NCBI GenBank assembly: GCA_009760855.2
Contig: WPIO01000448.1
Span: 1-43,704, forward strand
Direction: 5' to 3'
DNA from: Cristatella mucedo
Taxonomy: Eukaryota; Bryozoa; Phylactolaemata; Cristatellidae
Length of the DNA: 43,704 nucleotides
Within the stretch, counting starts at the first letter, position 1. Each line of letters opens with the position of its first letter. The notes under the pieces were generated by a model. That model had not been told where the DNA came from and searched no databases. It worked only from the letters and a program-made list of their open reading frames with translations. This document shows positions 11,206-21,772 of this stretch, in pieces. The translations under genes and the position numbers were made by a program.

Positions 11206-12321
11206 CATTTCGCACGTAAATAACACGTTTCGCACGAGTTCGCAGCAGATCGCGGAATATGTAGAAACTTCGAATCTACATATCGGAGCGTGTGCTGGCT
11301 GGCAGCAGAGTGCTGCACCATGTTTAAAGCATTTCGCACGTAAATAACACGTTTCGCACGAGTTCGCAGCAGATCGCGGAATATGTAGAAACTTCGAATC
11401 TACATATCGGAGCGTGCGCTGGCTGGCAGCAGAGTGCTGCACCATGTTTAAAGCATTTCGCACGTAAATAACACGTTTCGCACGAGTTCGCAGCAGATCG
11501 CGGAATATGTAGAAAGATCGAATCTACATATCGGAGCGTGCGCTGGCTGGCAGCAGAGTGCTGCACCATGTTTAAAGCATTTCGCACGTAAATAACACGT
11601 TTCGCACGAGTTCGCAGCAGATCGCGGAATATGTAGAAACTTCGAATCTACATATCGGAGCGTGCGCTGGCTGGCAGCAGAGTGCTGCACCATGTTTAAA
11701 GCATTTCGCACGTAAATAACACGTTTCGCACGAGTTCGCAGCAGATCGCGGAATATGTAGAAACTTCGAATCTACATATCGGAGCGTGCGCTGGCTGGCA
11801 GCAGAGTGCTGCACCATGTTTAAAGCATTTCGCACGTAAATAACACGTTTCGCACGAGTTCGCAGCAGATCGCGGAATATGTAGAAACTTCGAATCTACA
11901 TATCGGAGCGTGCGCTGGCTGGCAGCAGAGTGCTGCACCATGTTTAAAGCATTTCGCACGTAAATAACACGTTTCGCACGAGTTCGCAGCAGATCGCGGA
12001 ATATGTAGAAACTTCGAATCTACATATCGGAGCGTGCGCTGGCTGGCAGCAGAGTGCTGCACCATGTTTAAAGCATTTCGCACGTAAATAACGCGTTTCG
12101 CACGAGTTCGCAGCAGATCGCGGAATATGTAGAAACTTCGAATCTACATATCGGAGCGTGCGCTGGCTGGCAGCAGAGTGCTGCACCATGTTTAAAGCAT
12201 TTCGCACGTAAATAACACGTTTCGCACGAGTTCGCAGCAGATCGCGGAATATGTAGAAACTTCGAATCTACATATCGGAGCGTGCGCTGGCTGGCAGCAG
12301 AGTGCTGCACCTAGTTTAAAG
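11206..12321. repeat. Near-consensus satellite block 3
   Basis: Nine units, all exactly 124 bp. Only scattered substitutions are present: GTGTGCTGG at 11206, GAAAGATCG at 11454, AACGCGTTT at 12074 and a CACCTAG end before 12322. The lack of any indel contrasts with blocks 2 and 4. Confidence 0.93.
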
Positions 12322-12416
12322 CATTTCGCACGTAAATAACACGTTTAGTATAAACTTCGAATCTACATATCGGAGCGTGCGCTGGCTGGCAGCAGAGTGC
12401 TGCACCCTGTTTAAAG
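12322..12416. repeat. Deletion-bearing 95-bp monomer
   Basis: After CACGTTT the sequence jumps to AGTATAAACTTCGAATC, a net loss of 29 bp that removes CGCACGAG through the left arm of the dyad. The TATAAAC at the junction is otherwise a B'-type feature (9471, 31827, 35308), so the right part probably came from a B'-type unit by unequal exchange. Confidence 0.85.
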
Positions 12417-15395
12417 CATTTCGCACGTAAATAACACGTTTCGCACGAGTTCGCAGCAGATCGCGGAATATGTAGAAACTTCAAATCTACATATCGGAGC
12501 GTGCGCTGGCTGGCAGCAGAGTGCTGCACCATGTTTAAAGCATTTCGCACGTAAATAACACATTTCGCACGAGTTTGCAGCAGATCGCGGAATATGTAGA
12601 AACTTCGAATCTACATATCGGAGCGTGTGCTGGCTGGCAGCAGAGTGCTGCACCATGTTTAAAGCATTTCGCACGTAAATAACACGTTTCGCACGAGTTC
12701 GCAGCAGATCGCGGAATATGTAGAAACTTCGAATCTACATATCGGAGCGTGCGCTGGCTGGCAGCAGAGTGCTGCACCATGTTTTAAAGCATTTCGCACG
12801 TAAATAACACGTTTCGCACTACTTCGCAGCAGATCGCGGAATATGTAGAAACTTCAAATCTACATATCGGAGCGTGCGCTGGCTGGCAGCAGAGTGCTGC
12901 ACCATGTTTAAAGCATTTCGCACGTAAATAACACGTTTCGCACGAGTTCGCAGCAGATCGCGGAATATGTAGAAACTTCGAATCTACATATCGGAGCGTG
13001 CGCTGGCTGGCAGCAGAGTGCTGCACCATGTTTAAAGCATTTCGCACGTAAATAACACGTTTCGCACGAGTTCGCAGCAGATCGCGGAATATGTAGAAAC
13101 TTCGAATCTACATATCGGAGCGTGCGCTGGCTGGCAGCAGAGTGCTGCACCATGTTTAAAGCATTTCGCACGTAAATAACACATTTCGCACGAGTTCGCA
13201 GCAGATCGCGGAATATGTAGAAACTTCGAATCTACATATCGGAGCGTGCGCTGGCTGGCAGCAGAGTGCTGCACCATGTTTAAAGCATTTCGCACGTAAA
13301 TAACACATTTTCGCACGAGTTCGCAGCAGATCGCGGAATATGTAGAAACTTCGAATCTACATATCGGAGCGTGCGCTGGCTGGCAGCAGAGTGCTGCACC
13401 ATGTTTAAAGCATTTCGCACGTAAATAACACGTTTCGCACGAGTTCGCAGCAGATCGCGGAATATGTAGAAACTTCGAATCTACATATCGGAGCGTGCGC
13501 TGGCTGGCAGCAGAGTGCTGCACCATGTTTAAAGCATTTCGCACGTAATAACACGTTTCGCACGAGTTCGCAGCAGATCGCGGAATATGTAGAAACTTCG
13601 AATCTACATATCGGAGCGTGCGCTGGCTGGCAGCAGAGTGCTGCACCATGTTTAAAGCATTTCGCACGTAAATAACACGTTTCGCACTAGTTTCGCAGCA
13701 GATCGCGGAATATGTAGAAACTTCGAATCTACATATCGGAGCGTGCGCTGGCTGGCAGCAGAGTGCTGCACCATGTTTAAAGCATTTCGCACGTAAATAA
13801 CACGTTTCGCACGAGTTCGCAGCAGATCGCGGAATATGTAGAAACTTCGAATCTACATATCGGAGCGTGCGCTGGCTGGCAGCAGAGTGCTGCACCATTA
13901 TAAAACATTTCGCACGTAAATAACACGTTTCGCACGAGTTCGCAGCAGATCGCGGAATATGTAGAAACTTCGAATCTACATATCGGAGCGTGCGCTGGCT
14001 GGCAGCAGAGTGCTGCACCATGTTTAAAGCATTTCGCACGTAAATAACACGTTTCGCACGAGTTCGCAGCAGATCGCGGAATATGTAGAAACTTCGAATC
14101 TACATATCGGAGCGTGCGCTGGCTGGCAGCAGAGTGCTGCACCATGTTTTAAAGCATTTCGCACGTAAATAACACGTTTCGCACGAGTTCGCAGCAGATC
14201 GCGGAATATGTAGAAAACTTCGAATCTACATATCGGAGCGTGCGCTGGCTGGCAGCAGAGTGCTGCACCATGTTTAAAGCATTTCGCACGTAAATAACAC
14301 GTTTCGCACGAGTTCGCAGCAGATCGCGGAATATGTAGAAACTTCGAATCTACATATCGGAGCGTGCGCTGGCTGGCAGCAGAGTGCTGCACCATGTTTA
14401 AAGCATTTCGCACGTAAATAACACCTTTCGCACGAGTTCGCAGCAGATCGCGGAATATGTAGAAACTTCGAATCTACATATCGGAGCGTGCGCTGGCTGG
14501 CAGCAGAGTGCTGCACCATGTTTAAAGCATTTCGCACGTAAATAACACGTTTCGCACGAGTTCGCAGCAGATCGCGGAATATGTAGAAACTTCGAATCTA
14601 CATATCGGAGCGTGCGCTGGCTGGCAGCAGAGTGCTGCACCATGTTTAAAGCATTTCGCACGTAAATAACACGTTTCGCACGAGTTCGCAGCAGATCGCG
14701 GAATATGTAGAAACTTCGAATCTACATATCGGAGCGTGCGCTGGCTGGCAGCAGAGTGCTGCACCATGTTTAAAGCATTTCGCACGTAAATAACACGTTT
14801 CGCACGAGTTCGCAGCAGATCGCGGAATATGTAGAAACTTCGAATCTACATATCGGAGCGTGCGCTGGCTGGCAGCAGAGTGCTGCACCATGTTTAAAGC
14901 ATTTCGCACGTAAATAACACGTTTCGCACGAGTTCGCAGCAGATCGCGGAATATGTAGAAACTTCGAATCTACATATCGGAGCGTGCGCTGGCTGGCAGC
15001 AGAGTGCTGCACCATGTTTAAAGCATTTCGCACGTAAATAACACGTTTCGCACGAGTTCGCAGCAGATCGCGGAATATGTAGAAACTTCGAATCTACATA
15101 TCGGAGCGTGCGCTGGCTGGCAGCAGAGTGCTGCACCATGTTTAAAGCATTTCGCACGTAAATAACACGTTTCGCACGAGTTCGCAGCAGATCGCGGAAT
15201 ATGTAGAAACTTCGAATCTACATATCGGAGCGTGTGCTGGCTGGCAGCAGAGTGCTGCACCATGTTTAAAGCATTTCGCACGTAAATAACACGTTTCGCA
15301 CGAGTTCGCAGCAGATCGCGGAATATGTAGAAACTTCGAATCTACATATCGGAGCGTGCGCTGGCTGGCAGCAGAGTGCTGCACCATGTTTAAAG
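12417..15395. repeat. Near-consensus satellite block 4
   Basis: Twenty-four units. A T-like unit lies at 12790 (CGCACTACTTCG plus CTTCAAATC). CACATTT occurs at 12541, 13162 and 13286. Small length changes occur at 13535 (-1, GTAATAAC), 13658 (+1, CGCACTAGTTTCG) and the 3' end of the unit at 13783 (CACCATTATAAAAC). From 14404 to 15395 all units are 124 bp and several are perfect. Confidence 0.92.
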
Positions 15396-15585
15396 CATTT
15401 CGCACGTAAATAACACGTTTCGCACGAGTTCGTAGCAGATTGCGGAATATGTAGAAACTTCGAATCTACATATCGGAGCGTGATTTCGCACGAGTTCGCA
15501 GCAGATCGCGGAATATGTAGAAACTTCGAATCTACATATCGGAGCGTGCGCTGGCTGGCAGCAGAGTGCTGCACCATGTTTAAAG
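15396..15585. repeat. 190-bp fused unit: 66-bp internal duplication
   Basis: The unit runs normally to GAGCGTG (unit position 87) and then jumps back to ATTTCGCACGAG (position 22), so positions 22-87 appear twice. The first part carries the rare linked pair TTCGTAGCAG and GATTGCGG, found only here and in the units at 28720 and 40667. The base at the jump is A, as in the CACATTT variant. Confidence 0.9.
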
Positions 15586-15788
15586 CATTTCGCACGTAAA
15601 TAACACGTTTCGCACGAGTTCGCAGCAGATCGCGGAATATGTAGAAACTTCGAATCTACATATCGGAGCGTGCGCTGGCTGGCACATTTCGCACGAGTTC
15701 GCAGCAGATCGCGGAATATGTAGAAACTTCGAATCTACATATCGGAGCGTGCGCTGGCTGGCAGCAGAGTGCTGCACCATGTTTAAAG
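15586..15788. repeat. 203-bp fused unit: 79-bp internal duplication
   Basis: Immediately after the previous fused unit, this one reads to GGCTGGCA (unit position 99) and jumps to CATTTCGCACGAG (about position 21), duplicating positions 21-99. The re-entry point is again the CACATTT variant, one base from that of the preceding unit. The following unit, at 15789, has normal length. Confidence 0.9.
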
Positions 15789-18407
15789 CATTTCGCACGT
15801 AAATAACACGTTTCGCACTAGTTCGCAGCAGATCGCGGAATATGTAGAAACTTCGAATCTACATATCGGAGCGTGCGCTGGCTGGCAGCAGAGTGCTGCA
15901 CCATGTTTAAAGCATTTCGCACGTAAATAACACGTTTCGCACGAGTTCGCAGCAGATCGCGGAATATGTAGAAACTTCGAATCTACATATCGGAGCGTGC
16001 GCTGGCTGGCAGCAGAGTGCTGCACCTAGTTTAAAGCATTTCGCACGTAAATAACACGTTTCGCACGAGTTCGCAGCAGATCGCGGAATATGTAGAAACT
16101 TCGAATCTACATATCGGAGCGTGTGCTGGCTGGCAGCAGAGTGCTGCACCATGTTTTAAAGCATTTCGCACGTAAATAACACGTTTCGCACGAGTTCGCA
16201 GCAGATCGCGGAATATGTAGAAAACTTCGAATCTACATATCGGAGCGTGCGCTGGCTGGCAGCAGAGTGCTGCACCATGTTTAAAGCATTTCGCACGTAA
16301 ATAACACGTTTCGCACGAGTTCGCAGCAGATCGCGGAATATGTAGAAACTTCGAATCTACATATCGGAGCGTGCGCTGGCTGGCAGCAGAGTGCTGCACC
16401 ATGTTTAAAGCATTTCGCACGTAAATAACACGTTTTCGCACGAGTTCGCAGCAGATCGCGGAATATGTAGAAACATCGAATCTACATATCGGAGCGTGTG
16501 CTGGCTGGCAGCAGAGTGCTGCACCATGTTTAAAGCATTTCGCACGTAAATAACACGTTTTGCACGAGTTCGCAGCAGATCGCGGAATATGTAGAAAACT
16601 TCGAATCTACATATCGGAGCGTGCGCTGGCTGGCAGCAGAGTGCTGCACCATGTTTAAAGCATTTCGCACGTAAATAACACGTTTCGCACGAGTTCGCAG
16701 CAGATCGCGGAATATGTAGAAACTTCGAATCTACATATCGGAGCGTGCGCTGGCTGGCAGCAGAGTGCTGCACCATGTTTAAAGCATTTCGCACGTAAAT
16801 AACACGTTTCGCACGAGTTTCGCAGCAGATCGCGGAATATGTAGAAACTTCGAATCTACATATCGGAGCGTGCGCTGGCTGGCAGCAGAGTGCTGCACCA
16901 TGTTTAAAGCATTTCGCACGTAAATAACACGTTTCGCACGAGTTCGCAGCAGATCGCGGAATATGTAGAAACTTCGAATCTACATATCGGAGCGTGCGCT
17001 GGCTGGCAGCAGAGTGCTGCACCATGTTTAAAGCATTTCGCACGTAAATAACACGTTTCGCACGAGTTCGCAGCAGATCGCGGAATATGTAGAAACTTCG
17101 AATCTACATATCGGAGCGTGCGCTGGCTGGCAGCAGAGTGCTGCACCATGTTTAAAGCATTTCGCACGTAAATAACACGTTTCGCACGAGTTTCGCAGCA
17201 GATCGCGGAATATGTAGAAACTTCGAATCTACATATCGGAGCGTGTGCTGGCTGGCTGGCAGCAGAGTGCTGCACCATGTTTTAAAGCATTTCGCACGTA
17301 AATAACACGTTTCGCACGAGTTCGCAGCAGATCGCGGAATATGTAGAAACTTCGAATCTACATATCGGAGCGTGCGCTGGCTGGCAGCAGAGTGCTGCAC
17401 CATGTTTAAAGCATTTCGCACGTAAATAACACGTTTCGCACGAGTTCGCAGCAGATCGCGGAATATGTAGAAACTTCGAATCTACATATCGGAGCGTGCG
17501 CTGGCTGGCAGCAGAGTGCTGCACCATGTTTAAAGCATTTCGCACGTAAATAACACGTTTCGCACGAGTTCGCAGCAGAGATCGCGGAATATGTAGAAAC
17601 TTCGAATCTACATATCGGAGCGTGCGCTGGCTGGCAGCAGAGTGCTGCACCATGTTTAAAGCATTTCGCACGTAAATAACACGCCGCTCACGAGTTCGCA
17701 GCAGATCGCGGAATATGTAGAAACTTCGAATCTACATATCGGAGCGTGCGCTGGCTGGCAGCAGAGTGCTGCACCATGTATAAAGCATTTCGCACGTAAA
17801 TAACACGTTTCGCACGAGTTCGCAGCAGATCGCGGAATATGTAGAAACTTCGAATCTACATATCGGAGCGTGCGCTGGCTGGCAGCAGAGTGCTGCACCA
17901 TGTTTAAAGCATTTCGCACGTAAATAACACGTTTCGCACGAGTTCGCAGCAGATCGCGGAATATGTAGAAACTTCGAATCTACATATCGGAGCGTGCGCT
18001 GGCTGGCAGCAGAGTGCTGCACCATGTTTAAAGCATTTCGCACGTAAATAACACGTTTCGCACGAGTTCGCAGCAGATCGCGGAATATGTAGAAACTTCG
18101 AATCTACATATCGGAGCGTGCGCTGGCTGGCAGCAGAGTGCTGCACCATGTTTAAAGCATTTCGCACGTAAATAACACGTTTCGCACGAGATTTCGCAGC
18201 AGATCGCGGAATATGTAGAAACTTCGAATCTACATATCGGAGCGTGCGCTGGCTGGCAGCAGAGTGCTGCACCATGTTTAAAGCATTTCGCACGTAAATA
18301 ACACGTTTCGCACGAGTTCGCAGCAGATCGCGGAATATGTAGAAACTTCGAATCTACATATCGGAGCGTGCGCTGGCTGGCAGCAGAGTGCTGCACCATG
18401 TTTAAAG
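15789..18407. repeat. Near-consensus satellite block 5
   Basis: Twenty-one units with frequent +1 to +6 gains: GTTTTAAAG before 16162, GTAGAAAAC at 16162 and 16536, CACGTTTTCG at 16411, GAGTTTCGC at 16785, AGCAGAGATCG at 17536 and CGAGATTTCGC at 18158. The unit at 17158 gained an extra GGCT (CTGGCTGGCTGG at 17248-17259). The unit at 17662 has CACGCCGCTCACGAG in place of CACGTTTCGCACGAG. Confidence 0.9.
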
Positions 18408-18531
18408 CATTTCGCACGTAAATAACACGTTTCGCACAAAATCGCAGCAGATCACGGAATATGTAAAAACTTCAAATCTACATATAGGAGCGTGCGCTGG
18501 CTGGCAGCAGAGTGCTGCACCATGTTTAAAG
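18408..18531. repeat. Isolated K-type monomer
   Basis: CACAAAATCGCAG, GATCACGG, TGTAAAAACTTCAAATC and ACATATAGG mark a K-type 5' two thirds, while the 3' end (GCAGCAGAG, CACCATG) is consensus. It has no M before or L after, unlike the nine K units that follow an M, so it looks like a recombined fragment of the higher-order repeat. Confidence 0.85.
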
Positions 18532-21520
18532 CATTTCGCACGTAAATAACACGTTTCGCACGAGTTCGCAGCAGATCGCGGAATATGTAGAAACTTCGAA
18601 TCTACATATCGGAGCGTGCGCTGGCTGGCAGCAGAGTGCTGCACCATGTTTAAAGCATTTCGCACGTAAATAACACGTTTCGCACGAAGTTCGCAGCAGC
18701 AGATCGCGGAATATGTAGAAACTTCGAATCTACATATCGGAGCGTGCGCTGGCTGGCAGCAGAGTGCTGCACCATGTTTAAAGCATTTCGCACGTAAATA
18801 ACACGTTTCGCACTACAAGTTTCGCAGCAGATCGCGGAATATGTAGAAACTTCGAATCTACATATCGGAGCGTGCGCTGGCTGGCAGCAGAGTGCTGCAC
18901 CATGTTTAAAGCATTTCGCACGTAAATAACACGTTTCGCACGAGTTCGCAGCAGATCGCGGAATATGTAGAAACTTCGAATCTACATATCGGAGCGTGCG
19001 CTGGCTGGCAGCAGAGTGCTGCACCTGTTTAAAGCATTTCGCACGTAAATAACACGTTTCGCACGAGTTCGCAGCAGATCGCGGAATATGTAGAAACTTC
19101 GAATCTACATATCGGAGCGTGCGCTGGCTGGCAGCAGAGTGCTGCACCATGTTTAAAGCATTTCGCACGTAAATAACACGTTTCGCACGAGTTCGCAGCA
19201 GATCGCGGAATATGTAGAAACTTCGAATCTACATATCGGAGCGTGCGCTGGCTGGCAGCAGAGTGCTGCACCATGTTTAAAGCATTTCGCACGTAAATAA
19301 CACGTTTCGCACGAGTTCGCAGCAGATCGCGGAATATGTAGAAACTTCGAATCTACATATCGGAGCGTGCGCTGGCTGGCAGCAGAGTGCTGCACCATGT
19401 TTAAAGCATTTCGCACGTAAATAACACGTTTCGCACGAGTTCGCAGCAGATCGCGGAATATGTAGAAACTTCGAATCTACATATCGGAGCGTGCGCTGGC
19501 TGGCAGCAGAGTGCTGCACCATGTTTAAAGCATTTCGCACGTAAATAACACGTTTTCGCACGAGTGCGCAGCCGATCGCGGAATATGTAGAAACTTCAAA
19601 TCTACATATCGGAGCGTGCGCTGGCTGGCAGCAGAGTGCTGCACCATGTTTAAAGCATTTCGCACGTAAATAACACGTTTCGCACGAGTTCGCAGCAGAT
19701 CGCGGAATATGTAGAAACTTCAAATCTACATATCGGAGCGTGCGCTGGCTGGCAGCAGAGTGCTGCACCATGTTTTAAAGCATTTCGCACGTAAATAACA
19801 CGTTTTCGCACGAGTTCGCAGCAGATCGCGGAATATGTAGAAACTTCGAATCTACATATCGGAGCGTGCGCTGGCTGGCAGCAGAGTGCTGCACCTAGTT
19901 TAAAGCATTTCGCACGTAAATAACACGTTTCGCACGAGTTCGCAGCAGATCGCGGAATATGTAGAAACTTCGAATCTACATATCGGAGCGTGCGCTGGCT
20001 GGCAGCAGAGTGCTGCACCATGTTTAAAGCATTTCGCACGTAAATAACACATTTCGCACGAGTTCGCAGCAGATCGCGGAATATGTAGAAACTTCGAATC
20101 TACATATCGGAGCGTGCGCTGGCTGGCAGCAGAGTGCTGCACCATGTTTAAAGCATTTCGCACGTAAATAACACGTTTCGCACGAGTTCGCAGCAGATCG
20201 CGGAATATTTAGAAACTTCGAATCTACATATCGGAGCGTGCGCTGGCTGGCAGCAGAGTGCTGCACCATGTTTAAAGCATTTCGCACGTAAAATAACACA
20301 TTTCGCACGAGTTTCGCAGCAGATCGCGGAATATGTAGAAACTTCGAATCTACATATCGGAGCGTGCGCTGGCTGGCAGCAGAGTGCTGCACCATGTTTA
20401 AAGCATTTCGCACGTAAATAACACGTTTCGCACGAGTTCGCAGCAGATCGCGGAATATGTAGAAACTTCGAATCTACATATCGGAGCGTGCGCTGGCTGG
20501 CAGCAGAGAGTGCTGCACCATGTTTTAAAGCATTTCGCACGTAAATAACACGTTTCGCACGAGTTCGCAGCAGATCGCGGAATATGTAGAAACTTCGAAT
20601 CTACATATCGGAGCGTGCGCTGGCTGGCAGCAGAGTGCTGCACCATGTTTAAAGCATTTCGCACGTAAATAACACGTTTCGCACGAGTTCGCAGCAGATC
20701 GCGGAATATGTAGAAACTTCGAATCTACATATCGGAGCGTGCGCTGGCTGGCAGCAGAGTGCTGCACCATGTTTAAAGCATTTCGCACGTAAATAACACG
20801 TTTCGCACGAGTTCGCAGCAGATCGCGGAATATGTAGAAACTTCGAATCTACATATCGGAGCGTGCGCTGGCTGGCAGCAGAGTGCTGCACCATGTTTAA
20901 AGCATTTCGCACGTAAATAACACGTTTCGCACGAGTTCGCAGCAGATCGCGGAATATGTAGAAAACTTCGAATCTACATATCGGAGCGTGTGCTGGCTGG
21001 CAGCAGAGTGCTGCACCATGTTTAAAGCATTTCGCACGTAAATAACACGTTTCGCACGAGTTCGCAGCAGATCGCGGAATATGTAGAAACTTCAAATCTA
21101 CATTTCGGAGCGTGCGCTGGCTGGCAGCAGAGTGCTGCACCATGTTTAAAGCATTTCGCACGTAAATAACATATTTCGCACGAGTTCGCAGCAGATCGCG
21201 GAATATGTAGAAACTTCGAATCTACATATCGGAGCGTGCGCTGGCTGGCAGCAGAGTGCTGCACCATGTTTAAAGCATTTCGCACGTAAATAACACGTTT
21301 CGCACGAGTTCGCAGCAGATCGCGGAATATGTAGAAACTTCGAATCTACATATCGGAGCGTGCGCTGGCTGGCAGCAGAGTGCTGCACCATGTTTAAAGC
21401 ATTTCGCACGTAAATAACACGTTTCGCACTTCGCAGCAGATCGCGGAATATGTAGAAACTTCGAATCTACATATCGGAGCGTGCGCTGGCTGGCAGCAGA
21501 GTGCTGCACCATGTTTAAAG
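18532..21520. repeat. Near-consensus satellite block 6
   Basis: Twenty-four units. Longer gains are at 18656 (CACGAAGTTCG plus an extra CAG, +4) and 18784 (CACTACAAGTTTCG, +4). The unit at 19531 has CACGAGTGCGCAGCCG. CTTCAAATC occurs at 19531, 19656 and 21028. The unit at 20404 gained AG (GCAGAGAGTGC). The unit at 21400 lost three bases (CGCACTTCGCAG). No other sequence class is present. Confidence 0.9.
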
Positions 21521-21772
21521 CATTTCGCACGTAAATAACACGTTTCGCACAAAATCGCAGCAGATCACGGAATATGTAAAAACTTCGAATCTACATATCG
21601 CAGCGTGCGCTGGCTAGCAGCACAGTGCTGCACCTGGTTTAAAGCATTTCGCACGTAAATAACACGTTTCGCACGAGTTTGCAGCAGATCGCTAAATATC
21701 TAGAAAGTTAGAATCTGCATGTCGGAGCGTGTGCTGGCTGGCTGGCAGCAGAGTGCTGCACCTAGTTTAAAG
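21521..21772. repeat. Diverged monomer pair (K-like then L-like)
   Basis: The first unit has CACAAAATCG, GATCACGG and TGTAAAAAC but then ATATCGCAGCG, GGCTAGCAGCACAG and CACCTGG, so its 3' half is B-like. The second (21645) has GAGTTTGCAG, CGCTAAATATCTAG and GTTAGAATCTGCATG as in the L unit at 10834, with an extra GGCT (21734-21745). The pair is a recombinant remnant of the higher-order repeat. Confidence 0.82.

Noticed and set aside
13032-14039. Long open frames on the minus strand (335 codons here; also 39442-40428 with 328, 40785-41672 with 295, 7098-7838 with 246, 36500-37189 with 229), cysteine-rich when translated.
   Set aside because: The monomer has few stops on the minus strand and is 1 modulo 3 in length, so each frame drifts across units and normally ends after about 87 codons. 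The longer frames occur only where chance indels keep them open. Most 87-codon frames begin at GTG, overlap each other and repeat every 124 bp in all three frames. None has domain-like composition or a codon pattern separate from the satellite.
15396-15788. Possible boundary between two different satellite families.
   Set aside because: Both sides and both fused units are the same monomer in the same orientation; the irregularity is explained fully by 66- and 79-bp internal duplications.
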